Shown: positions 1-10,314 of the stretch, one piece after another
How the letters are laid out: each line of letters begins with the position of its first letter
Position numbering within the stretch: position 1 is the first letter of the stretch
Origin: an uncultured Pelagibacteraceae bacterium
GTDB lineage: Bacteria > Pseudomonadota > Alphaproteobacteria > Pelagibacterales > Pelagibacteraceae
Length of the DNA stretch: 64,000 nucleotides
Direction: 5' to 3'
Assembly: GCA_902619925.1 (NCBI GenBank)
Contig: CACNFY010000004.1
Coordinates: forward strand, 1 to 64,000
The notes under the pieces: generated by a model
The model's input: the letters and a program-made list of their open reading frames with translations, nothing else
What the model was told of the DNA's origin: nothing
Database searches by the model: none
Translations under genes and position numbers: made by a program

Positions 1-349
1 ATCCTTTTTTTATAGTATTTAGATATCTTTCTTTAGGATACGTGAAAGGAGTTTTTTTAACCATAGTGTATGTCATTACCTTTTTATAATTATAATAAAA
101 ATAATGTTTTTTATATAATATTGGAAAATCCTCATACAAATCTAATTTTTTTTCATCTATCTTTGAAATATCAAAAAGGGCACCAGGTACAATTGAATTT
201 TTTTTAGGCTCTATATCCGCAGCACGATAAATGCTTCTAAATGTTAATTTGTAATCTCTCAGATTAATTTTTTTTATAAATTTAGAATCTTTACATCTTT
301 TTTTCATTTGAAAATGATTAAGATTACTTCCATACGCAAAATAAAGCAT
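1..349 (-). CDS. gamma-glutamylcyclotransferase (AIG2/GGCT-like) family protein, partial (3' end runs off window)
   Basis: Reverse strand from ATG at 349 reads MLYFAYGSNLNHFQMKKRCKDSKFIKKINLRDYKLTFRSIYRAADIEPKKNSIVPGALFDI...; YFAYGSNL is the family signature. Not in the ORF track because no stop lies within the window. Confidence 0.8.
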   Translation of the reverse strand, partial: MLYFAYGSNLNHFQMKKRCKDSKFIKKINLRDYKLTFRSIYRAADIEPKKNSIVPGALFDISKIDEKKLDLYEDFPILYKKHYFYYNYKKVMTYTMVKKTPFTYPKERYLNTIKKG

Positions 350-1101
350 TATTCTCTATTAACAATTTCTATTTTTTTTTTGTTTACAAAATTCAAAACA
401 TCTGAGCTACATTTATTTATCAAATCTTGATTATCTGACCTTATAACTATTGATACTCCAAGTTTTCCAGCTTGAAAGAATGGATAGCTACCAATTTCTA
501 CATTATCATATTTATTTTGAACTGCGGTCAAGGACTCTGCAATATGACTTTCAAAAGTTCTTAAACTTATAGTATGACTAATTATAGGGTTACCACCAAC
601 TATCTTATTTTTAATACCTCCCAACATTGATTTTAATATTGATGGAACACCAGGAAGAACAAAAACGTTTTCAACATAAAAACCAGGAGCTCCACTTGTA
701 GGATTTAATATTAAATTTGCACCTTTAGGCATCCATATCATTTTTTGTCTACCATCATTAAATTCTCCCGGTTTATAATATGCTTCAAGAATTTTGTATC
801 CTTCCTCGTGTTTTTCGTATGGGAGTTTGAATGCTTTTGATATAGACTCTGAAGTTATGTCATCATGTGTCGGTCCAATTCCACCTGATGTAAAAACATA
901 ATTATATTGCTTTCTCAATAAATTTACTGAATTTATTATCGTTTCTTCTACATCTGGTATGACCCTCACCTCTCCTACCTTAACTCCTAAAGAGTTCAAC
1001 CATTTAGCAAGAGTACTTGTATTTGTATCTTGCGTTCTACCGGATAAAATTTCGTTACCAATAATTAATATAGCTGCATTAAATTTTGAATTTTCGCTCA
1101 T
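349..1101 (-). CDS. CinA/MoaB-type molybdopterin-binding domain protein
   Basis: ORF; N-terminus AAILIIGNEILSGRTQDTNT and FTSGGIGPTHDDIT match the MoCF-binding/CinA N-terminal domain. Confidence 0.85.
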   Translation of the reverse strand: MSENSKFNAAILIIGNEILSGRTQDTNTSTLAKWLNSLGVKVGEVRVIPDVEETIINSVNLLRKQYNYVFTSGGIGPTHDDITSESISKAFKLPYEKHEEGYKILEAYYKPGEFNDGRQKMIWMPKGANLILNPTSGAPGFYVENVFVLPGVPSILKSMLGGIKNKIVGGNPIISHTISLRTFESHIAESLTAVQNKYDNVEIGSYPFFQAGKLGVSIVIRSDNQDLINKCSSDVLNFVNKKKIEIVNRE

Positions 1102-1121
1102 TTTATATATATATTTTTTAT

Positions 1122-1820
1122 ATGAAATTTACCAAACCTCTAATTAAAGGCAAATTTTTGAAAAGGTATAAAAGGTTTTTTGTGGATGTTAAAGTAAATA
1201 AACATGTAATCACATCCCATTGTCCCAATACTGGGTCGATGATAGGTTTATTAGACAAAAATAACGATGCTTGGGTTTTAAAAAATGACGATCCTAAGAG
1301 AAAATTAAAATATACTTTACAAATATTAAGGACCTCAAAAAATATAATTGGTGTTAATACCCATCTTGCAAACAAATTAGTTCAGGAAGGTTTACAAGAT
1401 AACCTGTTTTTAGAATTCAAAAATGTGGATAAAATAGAATCTGAAAAATATTATAATAAAGAAACACGTTTCGACTTTTTAATTCAAAAAAACAAAAAAA
1501 AAATTTTTATAGAGGTCAAAAATGTTACACTTATTAGAGATGCTAAAATCTCAGAATTTCCAGATGCAATAACCACCAGAGGTAGTAAACATATTAAAAC
1601 TTTAATAGATGCACATAAAAAAGGGTATGAATGTTATGTTTTGTTTTTGGTACAAATAGATAATTGTAAGTATTTTAAAATAGCTAATGATATAGATAAA
1701 GAATATTATGAAAATTACAAAATAGCTAAAAAATTAGGTATAAAATTTATTGCTTATAACTGCAAAGTAGAACCTAAGGAAATTAAAATAGATAGAAGAA
1801 TTAAAATATTAGATGATTGA
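1122..1820 (+). CDS. sfsA: DNA/RNA nuclease SfsA (sugar fermentation stimulation protein homolog)
   Basis: ORF; start trimmed to ATG 1122 (MKFTKPLIKGKFLKRYKRFF); SHCPNTGSM and FDFLIQ...IFIEVKNVTL motifs. Confidence 0.88.
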   Translation: MKFTKPLIKGKFLKRYKRFFVDVKVNKHVITSHCPNTGSMIGLLDKNNDAWVLKNDDPKRKLKYTLQILRTSKNIIGVNTHLANKLVQEGLQDNLFLEFKNVDKIESEKYYNKETRFDFLIQKNKKKIFIEVKNVTLIRDAKISEFPDAITTRGSKHIKTLIDAHKKGYECYVLFLVQIDNCKYFKIANDIDKEYYENYKIAKKLGIKFIAYNCKVEPKEIKIDRRIKILDD

Positions 1821-2565
1821 TTATAAAGAAAAATTTGAAAAGATGAAGATAGCGGGCAACCTTGCATCAGAGACATTAAATATGTTAACTAATGAGATAA
1901 AAGAAGGTGTTTCAACTGACAAAATAGATCAACTGGGCTATGAATATATAAGGGATCATGGTGGATACTCTGCTCCATTATTTTATAGAGGCTTTCCTAA
2001 ATCTTTATGCACTTCATTAAACCATGTTATTTGTCATGGTATACCTGGTAAGAGAATATTAGACGAAGGAGACATTTTAAATGTTGATGTCACAACAATT
2101 GTAGATGGTTATTATGGAGATACTAGCAGAATGTACTCTATAGGAAAAATTTCAGTTAAAGCACAAAATTTAATTAATGTTACATACGAGTCACTAATGA
2201 AATCAATTAAAATTTTAAAACCTGGATTAAAATTGGGAGATATTGGTAATGAAATCCAAACTTATGTTGAGGCTAGAGGTTTTTCAGTTGTAAGAGATTT
2301 TTGTGGTCATGGGATAGGAGAAAAATTTCATGAACCACCTAACATTCTTCATTATGGTAAAAAGAATACTGGTATGGAATTAACACCAGGAATGACATTT
2401 ACAATAGAACCAATGATAAATTCAGGTAAATATGATGTTAAAATTTTAGATGATGGATGGACTGCTGTATCTAAAGACAAATCGCTATCTGCACAATTTG
2501 AACATACTGTAGGTATAAAAGATAATGGATATGAAATATTCACAGAATCTGTTAAGGTTATGTGA
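1813..2565 (+). CDS. map: type I methionyl aminopeptidase
   Basis: ORF; VICHGIPG, NVDVTTIVDGYYGDTSRM, FCGHGIGEKFHEPPNI, GMTFTIEPM motifs. Confidence 0.95.
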   Translation: MIDYKEKFEKMKIAGNLASETLNMLTNEIKEGVSTDKIDQLGYEYIRDHGGYSAPLFYRGFPKSLCTSLNHVICHGIPGKRILDEGDILNVDVTTIVDGYYGDTSRMYSIGKISVKAQNLINVTYESLMKSIKILKPGLKLGDIGNEIQTYVEARGFSVVRDFCGHGIGEKFHEPPNILHYGKKNTGMELTPGMTFTIEPMINSGKYDVKILDDGWTAVSKDKSLSAQFEHTVGIKDNGYEIFTESVKVM

Positions 2566-2581
2566 AGCCTCCTTATAATTA

Positions 2582-3874
2582 ATGATTGAAAGATATTCCA
2601 GAAAAGAACTTAAAGATATTTGGTCAGAGAAAAATAAATATAAAATATGGCTTGATGTTGAAATAGCTGCTGCTGAAGCAATGGAAAAACATAAAATTAT
2701 ACCTAAAGGAGTAGCATCCATAGTTAGAAAAAAAGGGAAAATAAAAGTAAAAAGAATTCAACAAATTGAAGATAAGGTTAAACATGATGTAATAGCATTT
2801 TTGACTTCTATTACTGAACAAGCTGGCATTAAAGCTAGATATTTACACCAAGGTATGACCTCATCAGATGTCTTAGATACTAGTTTTAATATTCAGCTTT
2901 TGCAGTCAGGAAAAATATTAATTAAAGATTTGGATAAAATCTTATCAGTTCTTAAAAAAAAGGCTAAGAAACATAAATTTACACCTTGCATTGGAAGAAG
3001 CCACGGTATTCATGCTGAACCAATAACTTTTGGTTTAAAACTTGCCTCTTTTTACCAAGAATTTTTAAGAAATAAAAAAAGATTAATAGAAGCTATAGAA
3101 AATATATCCACTTGTGCAATTTCAGGAGCAGTCGGAACATATGCTAATATAAATCCTAAAGTAGAGGTTTATGTTGCAAAAAAACTAAAATTAAAACCTG
3201 AACCAATATCCACACAAATAATTCCAAGAGATAGGCATGCACATTATTTTTCAACTCTTGGGATAATAGCTGGATCAGTCGAGAGAGTTGCGACTGAAAT
3301 AAGACATCTTCAAAGATCTGAGGTTTATGAGCTTCAGGAATATTTTTCGAAAAGTCAAAAAGGATCCTCTGCAATGCCACACAAAAAAAATCCAATCCTA
3401 TCTGAAAATTTAACTGGTCTTGCAAGAATAATAAGAAGCCATGTTACTCCAGCATTAGAAAATATATCGTTATGGCATGAAAGAGATATTTCTCACTCTA
3501 GTGTAGAAAGAACGATTGGCCCGGATGCCAATATTACTTTAGATTTTGCGCTAGTCAGACTAGCAAACTTACTCGATAATATGATTGTATATCCAAAAAA
3601 TATGATTGAAAATTTGAATATGACTAGGGGTCTGATATTTTCACAAGAAGTTATGTTAGAACTAACAAAAGCAGGAATTTCAAGAGAGAAAGCATATAAA
3701 TTAGTTCAGGGTCACGCAAAAAAAAGTTTATTGAATAAAATTAGTTTAATAAATCTAATTAAAACAGATAAAGTAATTATGAATAAAATTACAGAAAAAA
3801 AAATTAACAAGATTTTTACTTACGATAAACATTTTAAAAATGTCAATTATATATTTAGAAGAGTTTTTAAATAA
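2582..3874 (+). CDS. purB: adenylosuccinate lyase
   Basis: ORF; MIERYSRKELKDIWSE...; signature SSAMPHKKNP; followed by purC. Confidence 0.95.
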   Translation: MIERYSRKELKDIWSEKNKYKIWLDVEIAAAEAMEKHKIIPKGVASIVRKKGKIKVKRIQQIEDKVKHDVIAFLTSITEQAGIKARYLHQGMTSSDVLDTSFNIQLLQSGKILIKDLDKILSVLKKKAKKHKFTPCIGRSHGIHAEPITFGLKLASFYQEFLRNKKRLIEAIENISTCAISGAVGTYANINPKVEVYVAKKLKLKPEPISTQIIPRDRHAHYFSTLGIIAGSVERVATEIRHLQRSEVYELQEYFSKSQKGSSAMPHKKNPILSENLTGLARIIRSHVTPALENISLWHERDISHSSVERTIGPDANITLDFALVRLANLLDNMIVYPKNMIENLNMTRGLIFSQEVMLELTKAGISREKAYKLVQGHAKKSLLNKISLINLIKTDKVIMNKITEKKINKIFTYDKHFKNVNYIFRRVFK

Positions 3875-4659
3875 TGAAAAAAGGCAAAAAATTATATGAA
3901 GGAAAAGCAAAAGTTATATATGCTACATCAGAAAAAAATTTAGTAATTCAACATTTTAAAGATGATGCAACAGCGTTTAATAACAAAAAAAGAGCAAAGA
4001 TAGATGGCAAAGGAATATTAAATAATAGAATCTCAGAACATATACTTAATAATTTAGGTCAAGTAGGAATAAAAAATCATTTAGTAAAAAGACTAAATAT
4101 GAGGGAGCAATTGATAAAATTTGTTGAAATTTTTCCAATTGAATTCATCGTAAGAAATATAGCAACTGGCTCATTAACAAAAAGATTGGGTATTGAAGAA
4201 GGAACAGTTTTAGAAAACCCATTAATCGAATATTGCTTTAAGAATGATGATCTCGGCGATCCACTAGTCTCAAAAGAACATATTTTTGCTTTTAATTGGG
4301 CTACAAAAAAAGAAATCGAAAAAGTTAATAGATATTTATTTAGAATAAATGATTTCTTGATTGGAATGTTTAGGGGTGTAGGAATAAAACTAGTTGACTT
4401 TAAAGTAGAGTTTGGAAGATATAATTACAATAACAAATCAGAAATTATCCTTGCAGACGAGATAAGCCCAGATACCTGTAGATTATGGGATATCAACTCC
4501 GAGAAAAAAATGGATAAAGACAGATTTCGTAAAAATTTGGGAAATGTTCTACAAGCTTATCAAGATGTGGCTAGAAGACTAGGTATTCTTCACGAAGAAT
4601 CGAATATAAGAACAGTTAAATTTCCTAAACCAAAAGCAGTAAAAATTAAAAAAAAATAG
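3874..4659 (+). CDS. purC: phosphoribosylaminoimidazole-succinocarboxamide synthase
   Basis: ORF; KKLYEGKAKVIYAT, FPIEFIVRNIATGSL, LADEISPDTCRLWD. Confidence 0.95.
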   Translation: MKKGKKLYEGKAKVIYATSEKNLVIQHFKDDATAFNNKKRAKIDGKGILNNRISEHILNNLGQVGIKNHLVKRLNMREQLIKFVEIFPIEFIVRNIATGSLTKRLGIEEGTVLENPLIEYCFKNDDLGDPLVSKEHIFAFNWATKKEIEKVNRYLFRINDFLIGMFRGVGIKLVDFKVEFGRYNYNNKSEIILADEISPDTCRLWDINSEKKMDKDRFRKNLGNVLQAYQDVARRLGILHEESNIRTVKFPKPKAVKIKKK

Positions 4660-4893
4660 ATGAAAGTTAAAGTTATTGTTACTCTAAAAAACGGAGTTCT
4701 TGATCCACAAGGCAAAGCTATTCAACAAACTTTAAATGGAATGGGATTTGTAGATGTTAAAGATGTGAGACAAGGAAAATATTTTGATATTGAGGTCAAC
4801 GAAACGGATGAAAATAAAGCAAAATTTAAAATTGATGAAATGTGTAAAAAACTTTTAGCAAATTTAGTAATTGAAGATTACAAAATTTTATAA
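4660..4893 (+). CDS. purS: phosphoribosylformylglycinamidine synthase subunit PurS
   Basis: ORF of 77 aa; KVIVTLKNGVLDPQGKAIQQTL; located between purC and purQ. Confidence 0.93.
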   Translation: MKVKVIVTLKNGVLDPQGKAIQQTLNGMGFVDVKDVRQGKYFDIEVNETDENKAKFKIDEMCKKLLANLVIEDYKIL

Positions 4894-4896
4894 CCA

Positions 4897-5580
4897 ATGA
4901 AGTCCTCTGTAATAATATTTCCCGGCTCTAATTGTGATAGAGACATGGATGTTGCCTTAAAAAAACATGGTTATAAAAACAAGATGGTATGGCACGATGA
5001 TATTGATTTACCTAAATGTGATTTAGTTGTTTTACCAGGTGGATTTTCTTACGGAGACTATTTGCGATGTGGAAGTATTGCTGGAAAATCAAAAATTATA
5101 AAGAGTGTAATTGAATTTGCAAATTCAGGTGGTCTTGTTCTTGGTATTTGTAATGGTTTTCAAATATTGACTGAAACAGGCTTATTGCCTGGTGTGTTAC
5201 AACAGAACAAATATCTAAATTTCATATGTAAAAATGTTCATGTTAAAGTAAATAATAAGGAAAATAGTTATTTTAAAAATATAAAAAAGGAAATTCTTGA
5301 GCTGCATATTGCACATAATGAAGGAAATTATTTCTGTACTAAGGATGAACTTGAAGTCATAAAAAACAATAATCAAATTGCATTAACTTATTGCAATACA
5401 GAAGGTTCTGATGAAGAGGAATTCAATCCTAACGGTGCTTTAAATAATATAGCTGGATTATTCAATAAGAACAAAAATGTGCTTGGAATGATGCCACATC
5501 CAGAAAGAATGATTGATAAATATTTATCAGGAAACGATGGTTCAATTTTTTTTGAAAATCTAATAAAAAATTACATTTAA
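4897..5580 (+). CDS. purQ: phosphoribosylformylglycinamidine synthase subunit PurQ
   Basis: ORF; class I glutamine amidotransferase motifs [32 protein letters not shown]. Confidence 0.95.
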   Translation: MKSSVIIFPGSNCDRDMDVALKKHGYKNKMVWHDDIDLPKCDLVVLPGGFSYGDYLRCGSIAGKSKIIKSVIEFANSGGLVLGICNGFQILTETGLLPGVLQQNKYLNFICKNVHVKVNNKENSYFKNIKKEILELHIAHNEGNYFCTKDELEVIKNNNQIALTYCNTEGSDEEEFNPNGALNNIAGLFNKNKNVLGMMPHPERMIDKYLSGNDGSIFFENLIKNYI

Positions 5581-7772
5581 TGGAAGTTAACGAACAAATT
5601 GCGATAGATCACGGATTAAAAATTGAAGAGTACAAAAAAATAAAAGAACTTCTAAAAAGGAATCCTAATTTAACGGAGCTAGCGATATTTTCAGCTATGT
5701 GGAACGAACACTGCTCTTACAAATCGTCTCGTAAACATTTGAAGAATTTATTTACTAAAGGAGAAAAGGTTATTCAGGGACCTGGAGAAAATGCTGGAGT
5801 TATAGATATAGGTGATGAAGACGCAATTGTATTTAAAATTGAAAGTCATAACCATCCCTCATTTATTGAACCATATCAAGGTGCCGCAACTGGTGTAGGT
5901 GGAATAATGAGAGATGTATTTACTATGGGAGCAAGGCCTATAGCAAATCTAAACTCAATTCATTTTGGATCAACACAACATAAAAAAACAAAAAATTTAT
6001 TAAGAGGTGTTGTAAAAGGAATTGGTGGATATGGTAATTGTATTGGAGTTCCTACCATAGCAGGACAAACAAATTTTGACGACTCTTATAATGGAAATAT
6101 TTTGGTAAACGCAATGACATTAGGTTTAGTCAACAAAAATAAAATTTTTTACTCAAAAGCGGCAGGTTTAAATAAGCCTGTAATATATGTTGGATCAAAA
6201 ACAGGGCGTGATGGAATTCATGGTGCAAGCATGGCATCAGCAATATTTGATGACAAAATTGAAGAAAAAAAACCAACAGTTCAAGTTGGAGACCCTTTTA
6301 CTGAAAAATTATTACTTGAAGCTTGCTTAGAGCTTATGAAAGAAGACTCTATTATATCTATTCAAGATATGGGAGCTGCAGGTTTGACCTCCTCTAGTGT
6401 TGAAATGGCATCTAAAGGAAAACTAGGTATAGAGTTAGATTTAAGTAAAGTTCCATGTAGAGAAGAAAAAATGACACCATACGAAATCATGTTGTCTGAA
6501 AGTCAAGAGAGGATGTTGATTATTTTAGAAAATGGCAAGGAGGAAAAAGCAAAAGAAATATTTGATAAATGGAACTTAGATTTTGCGGTAATAGGTAAAA
6601 CTACTGATACACAAAATTTAGAACTGCTTTTTAATCAAGAAAAAGTTGCTGAAATACCAATTGATTATTTAGCAGAAAATGCTCCAATGTACGATAGAAA
6701 ATGGAAAAAATCTAAACTTCCGCAAAAAATAGATTATCCAAAAGATTTATTTAAATCTCTTAAACTTGAAAGTTGTTTAACTAAAATAATATCTAATCCA
6801 AATATATGTGACAAACAATGGATTTGGGAACAATACGATCATACTGTAATGGGTGATACTATACAAAAACCTGGTGGTGATGCAGGAGTTGTTAGAGTTC
6901 ATGGTACTAATAAAGCAGTTGCAGCGTCAGTAGACTCCTCAGCCGTATATTGTTACGCACATCCCTTAACAGGAGGTAAGCAAGTAGTTTGTGAAAGCTG
7001 GAGAAATCTTATTTCTGTAGGATCTCAACCTGTAGCAATAACTAATTGTTTAAATTTTGGAAACCCTGAAAAAGAAAAAAATATGGGTGAATTTGTAGAA
7101 TGTGTAAATGGAATTTCTGAAGCTGCAAAGTTTTTAAATTTTCCTGTAGTTTCAGGTAATGTATCCTTTTATAACGAAACCAAAGACAAGGGTATTAAAC
7201 CAACACCTTCGATTGGTGGTGTTGGCATATTAAATGATTATAAAAATATGTTAACAATGGACCTAAAAAAAGAGGGAAATCTTATTTTGGTAATAGGAAA
7301 GACAGAGGGCCATTTAGATCAAAGTATTTTTTCAAGAATAATTTTATTAGAAAAAAAAGGCCCACCCCCAGAGGTAAATTTATTTAATGAAAAAAATAAT
7401 GGTGAGACTATTTTAAAATTGTTAGATAAAAAACTTATAATTTCATGCCACGACATTTCTGTTGGCGGTATAATTATTGCTTTATCAAAAATGTGTATTA
7501 AAGGTAATAAAGGAGTAAAAATAAATTCTCAAATAAAACTTTTAAATAAATTTAATTACTTTTTTGCCGAAGACCAGGGAAGATATATAATTGAAATTGA
7601 AAATAATAATTTTGCTATGGTAAAAAAGGTCTTGGAGGAGAATTCTGTTCATTTTGATGAATTGGGTGTTGTGGATGGTAATAAATTAACATTTAAAGAC
7701 GAATTAAATATAAGTATTCAAGATTTAAATAAAAAGTATAAATCGTGGTTAAAAAATTATATGATTAGTTAA
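5580..7772 (+). CDS. purL: phosphoribosylformylglycinamidine synthase subunit PurL
   Basis: [50 protein letters not shown]. Confidence 0.96.
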   Translation: MEVNEQIAIDHGLKIEEYKKIKELLKRNPNLTELAIFSAMWNEHCSYKSSRKHLKNLFTKGEKVIQGPGENAGVIDIGDEDAIVFKIESHNHPSFIEPYQGAATGVGGIMRDVFTMGARPIANLNSIHFGSTQHKKTKNLLRGVVKGIGGYGNCIGVPTIAGQTNFDDSYNGNILVNAMTLGLVNKNKIFYSKAAGLNKPVIYVGSKTGRDGIHGASMASAIFDDKIEEKKPTVQVGDPFTEKLLLEACLELMKEDSIISIQDMGAAGLTSSSVEMASKGKLGIELDLSKVPCREEKMTPYEIMLSESQERMLIILENGKEEKAKEIFDKWNLDFAVIGKTTDTQNLELLFNQEKVAEIPIDYLAENAPMYDRKWKKSKLPQKIDYPKDLFKSLKLESCLTKIISNPNICDKQWIWEQYDHTVMGDTIQKPGGDAGVVRVHGTNKAVAASVDSSAVYCYAHPLTGGKQVVCESWRNLISVGSQPVAITNCLNFGNPEKEKNMGEFVECVNGISEAAKFLNFPVVSGNVSFYNETKDKGIKPTPSIGGVGILNDYKNMLTMDLKKEGNLILVIGKTEGHLDQSIFSRIILLEKKGPPPEVNLFNEKNNGETILKLLDKKLIISCHDISVGGIIIALSKMCIKGNKGVKINSQIKLLNKFNYFFAEDQGRYIIEIENNNFAMVKKVLEENSVHFDELGVVDGNKLTFKDELNISIQDLNKKYKSWLKNYMIS

Positions 7773-7773
7773 T

Positions 7774-8019
7774 ATGGCAATGGATTTAAAAGAAATAGAG
7801 AGACTTATAAAAGAGACCTTTAGAGATGCTACAGTTGAAATTGAGGATTTAGCAGGTGATGGCAATCATTACTCCGCAACGGTCATTTCGTCTCAATTTC
7901 AAGGAAAGTCTAAAATTGAACAACATAAAATGGTATATAAATCTTTAAAGGGTAAAATGGGAAATGAGCTACACGCATTGGCTTTAAAAACAAGGGAAAA
8001 AAATGGATCAACAAGTTAA
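7774..8019 (+). CDS. BolA family protein
   Basis: ORF of 81 aa; BolA-like IERLIKETFRDATVEIEDLAGDGNHYSATVIS, overlaps grxD. Confidence 0.9.
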   Translation: MAMDLKEIERLIKETFRDATVEIEDLAGDGNHYSATVISSQFQGKSKIEQHKMVYKSLKGKMGNELHALALKTREKNGSTS

Positions 8020-8335
8020 AGATTTAATAACAAATGAAATAAACGATAATGAAATTTGTTTATTCATGAAAGGAACACCAGAAGCACCTCAATGTGGTTT
8101 TTCTATGGCTGTTGCTAATATATTAAAAGTTTTAGAAGTAAAATTTAAAGGTGTTAATGTTTTAGAAAGTCAAAATCTCCGTGAGGGAATTAAAGAATAT
8201 AGTGAATGGCCAACTATACCACAACTTTATGTAAAAAAAGAATTTGTTGGCGGTTGTGATATTGTTAAGGAGATGTTTGAAAATGGAGAGTTAAAAAATC
8301 TTTTAGATCAAAAATCTATTAGTTATAAAAAATAA
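8003..8335 (+). CDS. grxD: monothiol glutaredoxin, Grx4 family
   Basis: ORF; LFMKGTPEAPQCGFS (CGFS active site), WPTIPQLYVKKEFVGGCDI. Confidence 0.95.
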   Translation: MDQQVKDLITNEINDNEICLFMKGTPEAPQCGFSMAVANILKVLEVKFKGVNVLESQNLREGIKEYSEWPTIPQLYVKKEFVGGCDIVKEMFENGELKNLLDQKSISYKK

Positions 8336-8938
8336 CTAAAATAAGCTTCTAATTTTTTTTGAAAAAAATTTTCTCACTAAATTTAAATTTGATATTTTTT
8401 GAGTTACTATATTATCGGTTATAATTTTATAATCAATTTTTTCCTCCCATAATAATTGAATAACTAAACTATCGCTAAAATTTTCTCTAAATTTATTAAT
8501 ACTTGCTACAGTTAATATTGGTTCAAATATTTGAACTTTATTAGAAATAATAAGTTTTTTATTTAAATCATCAAATTCTAAATGCCATAGATGTGCTTTT
8601 TTATTTTCAAAAACTAAATTATCCTCTAATTTTGTTGGCACCTCAATATAACCAGATTTTGCAACTCTCTGAATTTCACTCAAAAAAAGTTTAGGATCTT
8701 CTACATGTTCTAAAACATGACTTGTAATCACAAAATCAAACTCCTTATCTTTAAATGGTAACTCCTTTCCAGAAATTTTTATAAAGTTTCGATCTTTATA
8801 ATGATTACTTAAGTCTTGAATGTCAGATATTACATTTGCGTACTCACTTGCACTAAATCCACAACCAATATCCAAAACTTTTAGATTTTTTTCTTTTAAA
8901 AAACTATTAACAAATGATTTTGTCGTTCTTTTGATCAA
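8336..8938 (-). CDS. class I SAM-dependent methyltransferase
   Basis: ORF; VLDIGCGFSASEY and FDFVITSHVLEHVEDP motifs. Confidence 0.8.
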   Translation of the reverse strand: MIKRTTKSFVNSFLKEKNLKVLDIGCGFSASEYANVISDIQDLSNHYKDRNFIKISGKELPFKDKEFDFVITSHVLEHVEDPKLFLSEIQRVAKSGYIEVPTKLEDNLVFENKKAHLWHLEFDDLNKKLIISNKVQIFEPILTVASINKFRENFSDSLVIQLLWEEKIDYKIITDNIVTQKISNLNLVRKFFSKKIRSLF

Positions 8939-8940
8939 TA

Positions 8941-9558
8941 TTATCTTGAATAGTATTCAATTACTAAATTCGGTTCCATGTTAACTGGATAAGGAACTTC
9001 TTCAAATTTAGGTACTCTTACAAATTTAACTTTTTTATTTTTTTCATCAACTTGCAAATACTCAGGTATCTCTCTTTCTTTATTTGCAAGAGCAATATCG
9101 ATTATAGCTAGTTGTTTTGACTTATCTCTAATTTCGACACTGTCTTCTTCTTTAACTTGATAACTTGATATATTTACTTTTTTACCATTTACTTTAACAT
9201 GTCCATGATTAATCAGTTGTCTTGAAGAAAAAATTGTATTTGAAAATTTTGATCTATATATAACAGCATCCAATCTTCTTTCTAGTAAGCCTATTAAGTT
9301 TTCTGCAGTATCACCACGTTTCATAATTGCTTTTTTATACATATTCCTAAATTGTTTCTCATTCATATTTCCATAATAAGATTTTAGTTTTTGTTTAGCT
9401 TGTAACTGAATTCCATAATCAGATGGTTTTGCACTTTTGGTTTGTCCATGTTGTCCAGGAGGATAAGCTCTTGTATTAAATGGGCTTTTAGGTCTTCCCC
9501 ATAGGTTTACCTTTAACCTTCTATCAACTTTATGTTTAGAATTTAATCTTTTTGTCAT
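8941..9558 (-). CDS. rpsD: 30S ribosomal protein S4
   Basis: [26 protein letters not shown]4 domain [18 protein letters not shown]. Confidence 0.97.
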   Translation of the reverse strand: MTKRLNSKHKVDRRLKVNLWGRPKSPFNTRAYPPGQHGQTKSAKPSDYGIQLQAKQKLKSYYGNMNEKQFRNMYKKAIMKRGDTAENLIGLLERRLDAVIYRSKFSNTIFSSRQLINHGHVKVNGKKVNISSYQVKEEDSVEIRDKSKQLAIIDIALANKEREIPEYLQVDEKNKKVKFVRVPKFEEVPYPVNMEPNLVIEYYSR

Positions 9559-9594
9559 TTTGTAAGAGGTTTTATAAACTTAAGCATATTTTTG

Positions 9595-10314
9595 TCAATC
9601 GACCTTTTTCTTAGCTAAATTTGCAAATACACTTGATAAAATACGGATTTCTTTTTCAGAAAGTTCCATTCTATAAAAAATATTCCTTAGGTTTTCTAAC
9701 ATAATAGGTTTTTTTTCTTTTGGGTAAAAAAAATTTATTTTATCTAAATTATTTATACATAGGTCAATCATTGCCTGAATTTGCTTTTTTGTTCCTTTTT
9801 GAATTTTATTTGATTTTTTAAATAAAAAACTTTTCTTTTTAAAAATACTGAACAGTGCTTGACAAACTATAATTAAACTGTGGGATAAATTTAAAGATTT
9901 GAAATTTTTATTTGAAGGTATATTCAATGTACAATTTGCATAGCTAATTTCGTAATTTGTTAATCCAGATGCCTCAGCACCAAATAAAAATCCAACTTTT
10001 TTCTTAAAATTTATTTTTTTTAAATCTTCGAGAGTTATATGTTGAATATTTTTATTTCTAGACCTTGATGATGTAGCTATTAAATAGTCAAAATTACCTA
10101 GACTTTCATTAATATCTTCATAAATTTTTGCTTTAGTAATTATTTCTTTTGCACCAACAGAAGTTGCATAAATTTTATCATTTGGAAATATAGGTTTTGG
10201 TTTAATTATAATTAATTTTGAAAAATTAAAATTTTTCATAGCTCTTGCACAAGAACCGATATTTTCAGACAATTGAGGTTTATTAAGTATAAAAGAAATA
10301 TTATTAAAAGACAT
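9595..10314 (-). CDS. trmJ: tRNA (cytidine/uridine-2'-O-)-methyltransferase TrmJ-like SPOUT enzyme
   Basis: ORF; ISFILNKPQLSENIGSCARAMKNF, FLFGAEASGLTNYEI, NIPSNKNFKSLNLSHSLIIV. Confidence 0.82.
   Translation of the reverse strand: MSFNNISFILNKPQLSENIGSCARAMKNFNFSKLIIIKPKPIFPNDKIYATSVGAKEIITKAKIYEDINESLGNFDYLIATSSRSRNKNIQHITLEDLKKINFKKKVGFLFGAEASGLTNYEISYANCTLNIPSNKNFKSLNLSHSLIIVCQALFSIFKKKSFLFKKSNKIQKGTKKQIQAMIDLCINNLDKINFFYPKEKKPIMLENLRNIFYRMELSEKEIRILSSVFANLAKKKVD

Noticed and set aside
959-1147. 62-aa plus-strand ORF opposite the CinA-like gene
   Set aside because: Fully antisense to a well-supported CDS, no recognisable motifs; spurious.
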